A DNA stretch of 64,000 bases. Origin: Cymbomonas tetramitiformis (Eukaryota > Chlorophyta > Pyramimonadophyceae > Pyramimonadales > Pyramimonadaceae). The notes under the pieces were generated by a model, which was given only the letters and a program-made list of their open reading frames with translations, searched no databases and was not told the origin of the DNA. Positions 9,788-21,609 of the stretch are shown here, piece after piece. Position 1 is the first letter of the stretch; each line of letters opens with the position of its first letter. The stretch covers positions 1 to 64,000 of the forward strand of contig LGRX02035295.1 of the NCBI GenBank assembly GCA_001247695.2, written 5' to 3'. The translations under genes and the position numbers were made by a program.

Positions 9788-11745
9788 ATGTCAGTCAAAG
9801 AGTTGCACGCTGAGTATGTAGAAAGCTGCGAGCTGTTTGGCGTTGAGCATACATACGCACGAGGGCTTCGTTGACTACGTTGCGAAGGTGAGGGCAAAGG
9901 GGACACCTAGCGAGCCCAAAGGGATCGAGGAAACCCCATTGGCTTTCCTCGACAAAGGCAAGAAAAGGGCGAAGGAAGACGACGAGGACGATGAGGAGGG
10001 AGGGGGGGATGGGAGCAAAAAAAGGCGCAAGGGGGCTCGAAGCGCGTTCGAAGCTCAACTAATTAAAGCATGTCACGAGGAGTTTGGTACGTACTAAGCA
10101 TGCGGCTTCGTTTACTTAACTCGGTTCCTTCGGTGCATGAAAAAATATTGATTTGGGAAGGGTTTGGGGAGAATTACTTGCAGAATTGCGTGTGAAGGAC
10201 GGGCGTCTTGAGCCCCTACTTCACGTGCCGAAGCAAGAGTCCGCGGTGTCGAAGTACGTCACCGCGGTACAAAACCGCTGCAAGTGGCGACCGCGCCCAC
10301 TAACTCCTTCGTGCGGGCGAAAGCCCGTTCGATCGTGAACAACAATCGATATCTTTGGAAGTGCGGCCGGTAGGCGACCGACACGAAAACCGGAATGTGT
10401 ACGTGGGTGGACCCCCAAAAGCTACATCCGTACACCACGTGTATGGAGGAGGGGGTCCCTACCACATGCCCGGTGCGGCAAATCGCCCAGAAGATGGAGG
10501 TGCTCAAAGCCCTCCCCGAATTCGAATTGGAGGAGGGGCCTAACAGCAAGGTGGAGTGCTTGCAAGGGGAGGCAAGACAGCGGCTGGGTACGTTCCCACC
10601 CTCTAATACACGTGACACACGCTCGCAGTATATGTGAAGCATGCCACAGCACACCTTCAGCATACTCAGCATACTTGTGCACCTTTCTGAAAGGTAGGGC
10701 CACAATATGCCTGCAATATGTATGTAGTATACCTGCAACATACCTGTAACATACTGTACACATACGACATAAAACTTACGGTTGATAGCATTTTTTGTTT
10801 GCAGTCGCCTATCTCTACGACCACAACGCCCCCGACAAGGACGACGAGGAGGAGGCTGACCGCCTGGAGGCGGATGCCAAGAAAAAGGAGGGGGAGGCCA
10901 AGGCCAAAAAAGCACCCGCCTCCGCATCCGCATCCGCAAAGGGCAAGGCCAAGGCCTCGGAGGGCCCCGCCTCCGCATCCGCAAAGGGCAAGGCCAAGGC
11001 GGCCGCGTCACCGGCCCCGTCACCGGCCAAGCCCGCCAAGCCCGCCAAGCCCGCCAAGCCCGCCAAGCCCGCCAAGCCCGAAGCCCCCAATGTTGAAGAC
11101 ATCTTCAAGGTGGGAAAAGAGGTGGTGGTGTACGCGGGGGCTCAAACGGAGTACGAAGCGATGAAGAGCTCGCTCCGTCCCGACAAAGGCCAACTCGTGA
11201 CGAACACCGGCCGATTGAAGGCCAACGTCGGGCTGTTCGCCGGGTTGGTGGTGGCGAATGCGGTTGGGGATATTCTCCCCAACCACATCATGGACGGCCC
11301 CGATTTTCCCCTCACCGAGGGGCTCATCGGTATCAAGGTGCGCACCAACCCTTTCAATATGTGCACAATATGTGTACAATATGTCTGTTATAGTACTGTA
11401 ATAGTACTGTAATAGTATTGTAATAGTACTGTACTATATTTCCAATATTTGACACATGTATTTCGTTTGGTGGGGCTGCAGGTAACTGATATCCTCGACA
11501 TGAAGATGCTTTGCAAAGAGAAGCCATATGCATATGTCCGCAGCGCCATCTCCTTCATCATGAAGGAGGTGGACAAGCGCCTCCCGGAAGGGATGGACGC
11601 TAGCCACCGAGTGGGGAATCCCGGCTCGGAGGCGTCCCTCCTCTTGCAGAAGGCCTTCATGCGCGAGGGAAGAACAAAAATAAAAAAACCTTGTAGTGGA
11701 CGTAGCCTACGTACGGCAGGGGGAGCATTTGTGAAACAAATTTGA
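9788..11745 (+). CDS. Unrecognised multi-exon gene with acidic and Ala/Lys/Pro-rich regions, probably with breaks
   Basis: I propose exons at 9788-10088, 10184-10587, 10805-11337 and 11482-11745 (stop TGA), with GT-AG introns of compatible phase: phase 1 at the first two junctions and phase 0 at the third. The product has an acidic/basic patch (DDEDDEEGGGDG), then a K/A-rich segment with KGKAKA repeats and five PAK units, then a folded-looking C-terminal part (VGKEVVVYAG, FIMKEVDKRLPEGMD). The reading changes frame near 9850 and near 10280, and a TAG falls in frame near 10371. The gene is therefore decayed, has further introns, or carries base errors. Two introns are rich in AATATGT-type repeats like the satellite that follows. 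I know of no family match. Confidence 0.45.
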
Positions 11746-11759
11746 CAATTTGTAATTGT

Positions 11760-12620
11760 ATTCAATATTAATTGTGTTCAATATGCCTCTCGTTGACATA
11801 TGCAATAGGTCCACAGCATACTTGCAGCATGTTGAATATGTCTGTGCAACATGCATGCAATAGGTCTTCAGTATATATCCAATATAGGCAACTTTTATTT
11901 CAATACATATGCAATATGTCCACAGTATATATACAGCATATTGAATTTGCATGTTCAATACGTATGCAATAGGTCCGCAGTATGTATCCAACATACTTAA
12001 TGTTCCGTTTCAATACATATGCAATATGTCCGCAATATATATACAGCATATTGAATTTTCATGTTCAATACGTATGCAATAGGTCCGCAGTATGTATCCA
12101 ACATACTAAATGTACCGTTTCAATACATATGCAATATGTCCGCAATATATATACAGCATATTGAATTTTCATGTTTAATACGTATGCAATAGGTCCGCAG
12201 TATGTATCCAACATACTGAATGTTCCGTTTCAATACATATGCAATATGTCCGCAATATATATACAGCATATTGAATTTTCATGTTCAATATGTATGCAAT
12301 AGGTCCGCAGTATGTATCCAATATACTAAATGTACCGTTTCAATACATATTCAATAGGTCCACAATATATATACAACATATTGAATTTACATGTTCAATA
12401 CGTATGCAATATGTCCGCAGTATGTATCCAACATACTGAATGTTCCGTTTCAATACATATTCAATAGGTCCACAATATATATACAACATATTGAATTTAC
12501 ATGTTCAATACGTATGCAGTAGGTCCGCAGTGTGTATCCAACATATTGAATGTTGACTTACAATATGTATACAATATGTATACAATATGTATACAATATG
12601 TGGGCAATATGTCTGCAACA
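11760..12620. repeat. 110-bp tandem satellite built from two diverged ~55-bp halves
   Basis: The word GTTCAATA recurs at 11953, 12063, 12173, 12283, 12393 and 12503, an exact 110-bp period (one copy reads GTTTAATA). Each unit has two related halves (GCAATAGGTCCGCAGTATG and GCAATATGTCCGCAATATA). Flanking sequence on both sides carries more decayed halves. Short open frames here come from the repeat and are not genes. Confidence 0.9.
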
Positions 12621-14302
12621 TGCCTTCATAGTGTTTGCGACATGCATGGTGCATGTCTCCAACCCTATACTACACATATGTTGAAGGCATATTCAAATAA
12701 CTCTCTGCATCAGAACTTCAATATGTCTCCAATACGTGAGGGCTCATTCTAATACTATGTTGCACACATGTTGGAGCGCTTGCAGGCATATTGCACACAT
12801 ATTGTAACATTTTTTATTGTATTGAACATTTATTGTCAATACGCGTGCAATATGCCTGCAATATGTGTTCAATACGATGTATTGCACGCGTCCAGAAACG
12901 TAGGGAATCGAGAGATGGGCGGTTCGATGCCCCCTCTCGGCTCCTTTTTGTCGCGAACCCGAGCGTGCACAACGTGGTCCCACGAATACATATATATCAT
13001 ACAGGACCTGATATTAGACAGTTGCTATTACCCATATGCATAGTACTAGTACGCATACAGTAGTCACAGTCTCACTCTCAGTCCTTCTAGTGACATCACT
13101 CGACACATGGCACACCGTTAGCTTGCGCTCTCTGACAGTATTTACAGCATCATATGTTCACTCTAGACATATTCGAGCTACGCACGTTCACTGAGACTCA
13201 CTGACAGACTTACATATACAGATATATCGTGTGTTATATAGTATATTCCGCCTGCCTTGATATTAGTGATCCTATTAGGTTATCGACCTGTTACCACGCG
13301 CCACTTCGCCTGATTTATTCTCAACGCCCGCCAATTTCAATCCCGGTTACGGTTGTATTAAGGCATTGTATTAAGGCCTTCGTCACAACGATTTTTACGG
13401 ATCAAGAGTTCGAACATGTTTATTATTCCCATGCAGTGTGATTTGATGTCTCGGACTTTTGCTCTTCGCTTCGACAACGCCACAGCAATGATCGTTTAAA
13501 AACCGTATCGCTTTACCATCGCAGCTTTTGGTTCGTGACTGCTTAGTTAAATCTTAAAACGGCGTTCTACGAGAAGGCACACACGCCTTCCGGCAATCGG
13601 CAAAAGGATTTGTTTGTTGATTTCCTGTGCAGAGGGGGGCGCAGCTTTTGGGACTTTCATCAAGTGCCTCGACGGTGTACTGTCAGCTTACCGCCCTGGC
13701 TTCGCCCCGGCACTCCTCAACCTCGATTACCGCCTATCTACGGAGCCCTACGACGGCGTAGACTCCCACAATACAGCTTACACAGACACACGCAGATGCA
13801 GTCATCATTGACCCGGCCGAAAAGGCTACAGTAATCACCCACCTGTAAGAAAACAGAAAAATCCAGGTCAGCCAGCTTTTCTCATCGAGTTGGGTATCCA
13901 GATATCATATCTTTCGTACAATTTTGTAGATTTTGTACCTGTTCATATCAGTCTTCCTTTTGTCGCAGCGACATAATTGAGCTCGGGTCTCATTCCTGTC
14001 GCACTGCGACAATAATAATGAGCACCGTCCTCATTATTGCCGCCCCTCAAAATATCTGGCTTGTCGCATGGTGCGACAAGAATAGAAGATCGTGCGACAA
14101 AATGAAGTGCTACCAGTACTGATATCAGGTCCATGACCGCCAGGGTATATTGCGGCCCGGCCCGGGTTTGACAGGAGCCTTCCGCGGCAACAGGAAGCGT
14201 GGTCGCAACCAGTTGGTGCCTCACAGGGTATCAGCTTAAGGGCCAGGCGCGACCGCAACGGCAGAGCCGTCTCCCGCAGCACGAGCTGGGGAGGAGGCGC
14301 CC
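12621..14302. other. No convincing gene
   Basis: This stretch starts with more AATATG-type words and one further copy of the TACGTGAGGGCTCATTC motif at about 12735. The remainder is mixed sequence. Short frames at 13610-13834 lack support. Near 14059-14079 a small hairpin (CTTGTCGCA/TGCGACAAG) is present. Confidence 0.5.
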
Positions 14303-14866
14303 ATGACCGCGACAAGAGAGCGCTCACCCGAAGTGCAGTTTCTCAATCCAGCGGTACCCGGAGGCGTCGCTGGTGGCACCCATTGGGCGGGACCCGGCGG
14401 CGAGGCTGCGAATCAGTCCCTGGTATAAAACCAGCGGAGGCTGAATGAGCAGCACAGGCGCGTGAGCGAGCAGTTGGCCACCGCGCGGGAGGCCATTCAA
14501 GAGGCGCCCGCGATACCATCCAGGCTAGGATTGATTGGTAGAATGGCCTTCGCCGGAAACTGGAAGGGGGAGAAGTCCAGCCAGCGATTCTCATCGACTT
14601 GGGCACCCCCCACCCCCTACCGAAAGGCTGGCCGTTTCCTTAACGTCGAATTTCCTTATCGCGGGCGATTCGCTTCACCTCGGCCAGCTGGTCGGCTCGA
14701 TCCGTGTGCATCGCTGGCGGTCGACCTTGAACGCGCCGGCGTCGATGCGAACGATCCCATGGAACTCACATGTGACTCGAAAATATATTTCATAAGTTCC
14801 TTAAGAAACTTTTCCAAACACCGCCCGTCTTTAGAAGACTCGATCCAAGATACGGATTGGAGCTAG
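14303..14866 (+). pseudogene. Gag-like or unknown ORF remnant
   Basis: From the ATG at 14303 the frame runs to 14866 with one in-frame TAA at about 14426. The middle part (QRRLNEQHRRVSEQLATARE) could form a coiled coil, as in retroelement gag proteins. No zinc knuckle or pol sequence follows, so the assignment is a guess. Confidence 0.2.
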
Positions 14867-16930
14867 AACGTCACTCGAGCCCTGAGTAACACCCTACTCA
14901 GAGTCCAGCAGCTGCCCTGGATTTCGACCAAACTCGACTTCGTCAGAAAGGAGTTCCAGAGACAAACCTATACTTACTAGAACCGGTCATCTACAAGAGC
15001 CTCTTGCCCCTTAAACATAAAGGGATCAAGGTCGGAGTTGCCATCCTGCCTCTCCTGGTTTTCTGTGCCCGGAGGCACAGCGTGAGTCGATATATTTGTG
15101 TCGATGTGTGTCAACGGTTGTAATTAGGGATTGGCATGGTGACAGTGATGTTGGGCTCGAAGCCACGGACAGAATGAGTACCAGATGTCCGGGGTATGAC
15201 AGTATGACAGTATAACCGTACAGTAGTATGACAGTGCTGTATGACAGTCAACGTGACATCTGGTCAGATCAGCGGAATATGGTCATATTCACATCTGGGT
15301 TGAAGAGACGATGAAAATCAGTACCAGATGTCTGGGGGTGATAGTATGACAGTCATCGGGACAGCCTGTCAATGAGACATCGGAATCGAAGATGTTTCAT
15401 CGAATCAGAAATGAAATCGGAATCGAGATACGATCGGGTTAGAATCGGACGGTGTGAGGTAGTATGACATCAGGTAGTCAGGTCGGCTGACCGAGCTGTC
15501 CGGGTTGTGAGTGAATAAGTAGAGCAAGTGTGAAGTGCGCTTCCTTCAGAACTCGGAACCAAACTAACGTTTGCACCTAAATCTGGCCCTGACCCAATAT
15601 ATCGTATAAAAGAATGATGCACATTTACATGTTCAACCAACTTCCGAATATATGAATCTACAATCTCCTGTCACATTTTCACTTCTACTTATTGTGGCAC
15701 AATCCCGCATATGAACCAGTTATATCTACGCGTGCTGAACCATTTTCCCTATGAGCGTGCACACCTCAACATACAAATACATTATGCATAGGAACATTGA
15801 AGCAACTCGGTACAACGAACCATTTTGGTTTACATATGTTTTGGCTCATAATGGGGGGGCAATTCTTCTTTCGACGGAGAGTTTCTACCTCATTGTATTT
15901 CAACACCCCACAATGATGCGTTATTTTACATACAGGTCCAAACCGGCACCTGTTGAGTTCGTCCGAAATCTGGTTTTGAAGCTCGTGATGAGATATGGAG
16001 GCTTTATTATATTGCATTTCTCTCCTACTATCCTTGCGATATGTAGCAAAAAGACGCCATGTACGACGGTTTGTCCTGAATTTGTCCGAGTTTAATCAAA
16101 GCCCATAACTTGATACATAATTGCGTACCAAACCTCCTCCGAGTTTCATCTGTTAAATGTACACGGGTCCCGAAGTTTGTGGGGTCTAGCAACGAAGTTA
16201 ACGTGTGGTGGGCCACATCAATCTGCCTACCCCTGCTGCCTCGTGCAAAGCAATGGTGTTTAGCATATGAATCAGGATTAAAGTTTTTCTTCGTTGTGAA
16301 TCGAATCCAGGGATTGTACCTACACACCCACAATATATATACAAACGGTATATACAACGCAAAAATGCGTTGAATGAAAGCTTGACCGAGTGATCACTTA
16401 TGTTCTACAAGACCGTTTGCCTAGCTCCAATGCTATTCACATGGAGTGCCGGCACCACGAACACCGCTCGAAACTACAACCGGAACGAATTTAATACGAG
16501 CGCTCGCGGGCAATCGAAACCACATTCGACATGACATTTGCTAGACAAATCATGTGCGCAGCTGCGCACTATTAGCAATCGCGCACATATTTCTATTACG
16601 CACCAACACTATAAAGACGGGCGAAGATGATTTCTTCGAGTTTCTCCTGTGGGAGAAATTCGGCGATGCGCTCTTATTAGACATCATCTGCAGGTTACTG
16701 ACAATAACGACGCGGACCCTGATAAATCCGAGTATATCTCAGTAGCGTCTGCAACATCTAAAATATCGATGAGCATCCATCATCCACAAACCTTCGCAGT
16801 TTGCTTACGTGTATATTTGGACAGTTAATAAAACTTCCGAAGATTCCAACCATTCCAACTTCATTCATTCTTAATCTACGTTTATCAGGCTGAACGACGA
16901 CCCGTGATGAGCGACTGCTAAGTTATATCA
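14867..16930. other. No gene seen; short TATGACAGT-type repeats
   Basis: Between about 15190 and 15260 the words TATGACAGT and GACAGTATGACAG recur irregularly. The rest is AT-rich with scattered stop codons in all frames. Confidence 0.5.
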
Positions 16931-17353
16931 CTGTCAAAAAATGTGGCATGAGAGATGATCGCCAGTCATGAGTGCTCCACTGTCACGACTTCTGTTTTCA
17001 TTATTTCTGCCGAAAGTGCATCTGCTACATAAGACGATTGGTGTTGCTTTGGCTTCAGTGCAACAGGCATGCGCTCTCCGGTCTGTTCCCTGTCGACGAC
17101 GACTTCTATCTGGTAGGCTTTCAGCACGCCTATAGTTTTTCTTTGCAGACGGTTTCTCTTCATCAGGTGTTAGGCTTTCAACCTTCATAATAGGTTCCTC
17201 ACTGTTGAGCACAGCGTTTGTGATGCTACGCGTAAGGTGAAGCTGTTTTTGGTACTGATGTGTCATCGTCATGGGCTGGCGCACTTTGAACACCTCGAGA
17301 GCGCCTCGAGGGCTCGCAACTGTCATGTCAAACTTCTGTACTCCACTAACCCA

Positions 17354-19314
17354 TTAGTACGCCTCGCCCAGCGAACCCATGAATCCAGATACATGCGATT
17401 CTGTATCTGAGAATTCGTCAAAGTTCATTGCGCCTGCCCATGCATCGACAGGCATTTCAATCCCAACCGCCTCAACGTGCTGGGCACCATCTGCTTGCAC
17501 CTCTGAACGAAGCTGAGAAGGCTTTGTAACCTCCTCCACGACGCATACATCAACATCCGATGACCTCGGGAGGGTACATTGTGACGAGGACGCCTTCGCT
17601 TCTACTTCAGCACCCTGCTGTAAGGACTCCCTTGAAAAGGTACGTGGCAGGCTGCAGGTCCAAGGCGCTGGATAAGGGCTGTGCTCCACGGAGGCTCCCA
17701 TAATGGGAGCTGGCAAGGATGCTGGAACAACATTTCCGCCCATTTCGTCATTACCAACGTGATCAATATTGACGTCCGCTGAAACGAGCCGATAGCGAGA
17801 ATCTGCATCCATACTTGGTTCGTGCCCCAACGTCCGTCCAGAGACAGCCCACACGTCACCGTCCAATTGGTGGGCAAAGCTCGGAGTGCTTCGAGGTTCC
17901 TCCCAGATAGTGTCACATATGGTGTGATCCGTCGCCTTAGATGAGCACTCGAGATGGCGGCTGACCACAAAAGCCATGCACGAGAGCACAAGAAGCACGG
18001 ACGACGTCACACTCACATGCACCGCATACTTATGCAGCATAGACCCGGCCTCACGCCCACTCGAACGACCCGATTCTGATTTCTCTCCCTCGTTCTCCTT
18101 TGCTTCATCATCTGATGACTGTTCCGACTCTTCCACAGGTGTTGGGGCATCGGGATCATTGTGTGTCCCACTTTCAGTCTTGGGGGAATCAACCAGATGT
18201 TCGATATCCTCATCAGCTCCACTGCTCGTAGGGCTCGTTGTAGGGGGGTGACTGTGAGGCAAGGGAGGATATGTGATAGGAGGAGACAAAGTAATCTGAG
18301 CCCCCCCGTTTGTGGTGTCATTTGTTGGCGGTGCAACAGGTGGTGGGAGATGTGGAGGCTGAGGCGGAGGCGGCAACGGAGGTGGCGGCGGCTGAATTGG
18401 GAACGGTGGTGGCGGCACGTTGCTTACAATCACGGGCTCGACCTTATCAGGCATGTCCACAACAAAATCCGTTAAATGTGTGCATCGACAGTCCAGCACA
18501 TCCGACCACTCACATCCTGGGCCCACAAAGCCCTGCAGCACCTCGCTCCATGTACAGCCGGCACTGTTATTGGAAGAAAGCACTGCACATATGGCGTTGG
18601 CATCCATGCCTGTCTCTGTTATGTGGTCCGTAGTCCCATTGGACGCCATCAGATCCTCTGTTGTCATGTCTCTCTGATCACAGCCGTCGAGCAGCCAGGG
18701 GTGCCGTATCCCCCAGTACTGATTTTGTGTGAAGAGCCATGTCGAGTTTTTCATGTTGGTATCCGGCTTGCCCCACACTGTTTGATTCCGCCAGTACAGA
18801 GTGGCGTTGCGCGGCGCTGGATTGGGCAAATTGACACAGCCATACGACGAATAATGCATAGCAGTTGCGTCCCAAAAAGCGCAGCGGAGGGGAGACAGAT
18901 TAGCAGCGGTCATCGTGCTATTGAGGTTCACACCACTCTGTTCATGCTCAGGAGTACCGGCCACCGTCAGATTCATTATAATGGGATCCTCCAAATCTGT
19001 GACGGTCACCTCCGTGCCGTTGGCGTACAGGAGGGAGACTGAGGTGATGGCAGAGGCAACGCGGTGGCACCACACATCGTCACACACGGTGCTATTCTGC
19101 CAGCTGGCCAGATCCGAGGAATTGCTGTGGGGGTCATGCCGTATGACGAGAAGGCGTGTGGCGACCTCCTCGCCGGCCTGCGTCTGCAGACTCTGGTGCA
19201 GTGCAGCTGGCAGCCAAAGGGTGGTGGGAGTATCTCCCGGCGTTGTGACCGGGGACTCCAAAAGCCTGCACATCACGCGCATAGGGCCACCCAGCCACCC
19301 GGATCGATCATTCC
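17354..19314 (-). CDS. Giant surface protein, last exon: GAIN/GPS-like region, proline-rich linker, single membrane helix, cytoplasmic tail
   Basis: The exon starts after an acceptor at 19315-19316 and completes the Arg codon split by the donor at 19859, so the phase fits. It begins with NDRSGWLGG and a globular, N-glycosylation-rich region. A GPS-type cysteine pattern follows: CAFWD, then CEWSDVLDCRCTHLTDF, close to the C-x-C-x-H-L-T-xF ending of GPS motifs in adhesion receptors and polycystin-1. After it come a PPPPLPPPP linker, an acidic Ser/Glu stretch, one hydrophobic helix (HVSVTSSVLLVLSCMAFVV) and a tail of about 180 residues. There is no seven-helix or channel domain. The stop is TAA at 17354-17356, but the frame stays open beyond it to a TGA at 16934. 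Confidence 0.75.
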
Positions 19315-19859
19315 TCAAAGTAAGTAGGAAAGTAAGTAAAGTAAAGGAATGCATTTGGCCCACCGGCAATCCACCAGCAATTGGGCGAATAGTGCCAGAG
19401 GTGTCTAGGGTTTTAGGGTTTAGGGTGGCTTTTTTGTTGTGCCAAGTTGGCGGCAACCGATTGGCCGTTAAATGAAATACGTGGATGGACGCTTTGAGAG
19501 ACTTGAGCTAGCAGAGAGCATGGTTGCGATGAGTGGGAGTCGCCTAACATCAGCTGAGTGCCAGAGCCAATGCTCCACTTGGCAGTCCGTATGTACATTC
19601 GTAATCACAATCAAAGTGTCAGAGCAGGCCTGACAGCCCGTGATGGACACATCCATAGCATATCACATTGCCAACACATCGACGGTGACCAGCAGCAGGC
19701 AGAATGAACTCGGCATTTGAGAGTCCAAGAAGATGCAAAGATCGAAACTGAATGTGTGCATACGCACAGCAAGCACCGCGGCAGACGCTTGCTCGTTTAA
19801 GTAAGTGCCTGGTGTGCACACACAGAGGCGGGGCGTCATCAGCCTGCAAAAGGACCTAC

Positions 19860-20146
19860 CTGTCCGAGGTGCCGCCCACCTCTGCCAGGCTGTCACGCTG
19901 CACGCGCAGCTGCAGCTGCTCGGAGGCGACCTCGGCCGGCCGCTCTCCGGCAGACAGCCGCAGCAGGAGAGCGTCTGCGACTCCCTGCAGCACTGAGAAG
20001 GAACTTGCTGTGACGCCGTCCATTTCCAGCCCGAGGCTGATACTGCTTAACCCCTCGAGGATCTGCTGAGCGAGGTCCACGGTCATGCTCGTACCACTGC
20101 CCTCCGTCATCGCCATCTCCACCAAGCTCTGGTAGAGGTCGAGCAC
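19860..20146 (-). CDS. Giant surface protein, GAIN-region exon
   Basis: This exon is bounded by a CTAG acceptor and a GACAG|GTAGGT donor. The protein (VLDLYQSLVEMAMTEG ... EQLQLRVQRDSLAEVGG) is helical and then strand-like, as in the sequence between REJ and GPS motifs in REJ/polycystin-type proteins. It splices in phase 2 to the last exon. The upstream intron is about 6.6 kb and full of repeats. Confidence 0.7.
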
Positions 20147-20905
20147 CTAGTGTCCGCGTACCAGGGAGAAGAGTGAGATGAGCTCAGCAGTAACATCGCA
20201 ATCATACATGGGTCTACAACCTTGTGTTTGTCTTGAGTGCGAAGGTTCGCGCGGCAGATTCACACAAAATGCAAGAAAACTCGACGTGAGTATCTGCATC
20301 CCTAACAGTAGAGGCCCCACGGCAGTCTGAGAACCAAAAGACCTCTGGAAATCAGGTGTGATGGGTTTTCAGGGTGTTGGGCATGTTCTTGCAGCTGGCG
20401 GTGCAAACCATAGGTGGTCAGAATGTAAGAGGCGATTCATCTCACACATTGCACAGACGCACACAACAGATCGGGCGGGTCATGACAATATGCCAAACCA
20501 AACGACATGAGTCCCGCCAACAAAAGCCAGTCCATCATCATCCTACTGAGTGCGAGAAGCGTTCAGGAACAGGGCGGGGCCGTCACAAGATGCCAGACAC
20601 AGATACACCAATCGGCATGAGGCGCGGCAACCGGAGCTAGCTTGCCGCAACTCCGATGAATGAAAGGAGCACGCAGGAGCTTTGCAGCTGCACTCTAGAC
20701 AGATGGAATCCACACGACCCGCGGGACGTTGTCTTCCCGTCAGGAACAGGGCAGAGCCGTGACAAGATGCCACAGACTTGGAGCCGTGAGCGGCGTGCGA
20801 AGGCTCAACCACCACATCAAACAAATCAACCCAAGCGATTGCTCGGTGTCCAATCCAACATTCCACACAACGTATACAAGACTGTGTGTCACACACTCAC
20901 ACCTC

Positions 20906-21236
20906 GATCATATAGCTAGGCAGGTGAGGGACGGATCATATAGCTAGGTAGGTGAGGGACGGATTATATAGCTAGGCAGGTGAGGGACGGATCGCATAGC
21001 CAGGCAGGTGAGGGACGGATCATATAGCTAGGCAGGTGAGGGACGGATCATAGCTAGGCAGGTGAGGGACGGATCATATAGCTAGGCAGGTGAGGGACGG
21101 ATCATATAGCTAGGCAGGTGAGGGACGGATCATATAGCTAGGCAGGTGAGGGACGGATCATAGCTAGGCAGGTGAGGGACGGATCATATAGCTAGCAGGT
21201 GAGGGACGGATCATATAGCTAGGCAGGTGAGGGACG
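20906..21236. repeat. 28-bp minisatellite, twelve units
   Basis: The unit GATCATATAGCTAGGCAGGT plus GAGGGACG repeats twelve times with rare 1-2-base deletions. Each unit contains AGGCAG|GTGAGG, a good splice-donor-like word on the plus strand, which is antisense to the host gene. Confidence 0.9.
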
Positions 21237-21609
21237 GATCCGCCCCACATCCTGTGCTCGTATGCTCTGTGGCACGTTCACATCCTGGAGCCTCCCGCCT
21301 CCAAGTATGCTAATTATAGAACAATCTGCTCGTGTGATCTGTGGTATGTTCATATCCTGGAGCCCCCCACCTCTAAGCATGCTAACTATGCAACTACTAT
21401 CTGCTCGGTGTGACGTGGAGATCGCGGGACTAGCCTGAACTCTGCCACACAGGCCACAAAATACCAGTGATTGACCCTCTAATCGAGGTACCACACGTAC
21501 AGTACACACCCCTGGCAAGTACTACTCAGACGCCACACACCGGCACATGCACACAGAGAAGTCTTTCTGATTATGCGATGCCAAAGAAGTCGGTCCAAGA
21601 ATAAGCCAC

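Noticed and set aside
11772..12752. Short ORFs rich in Tyr/Ile/Cys
   Set aside because: They are satellite reading frames repeating every 110 bp.
16934..17326. Separate small gene downstream of the giant gene
   Set aside because: It is in the same frame and strand as the preceding exon with only a TAA between, so I report it as a possible extension and not as an independent gene.
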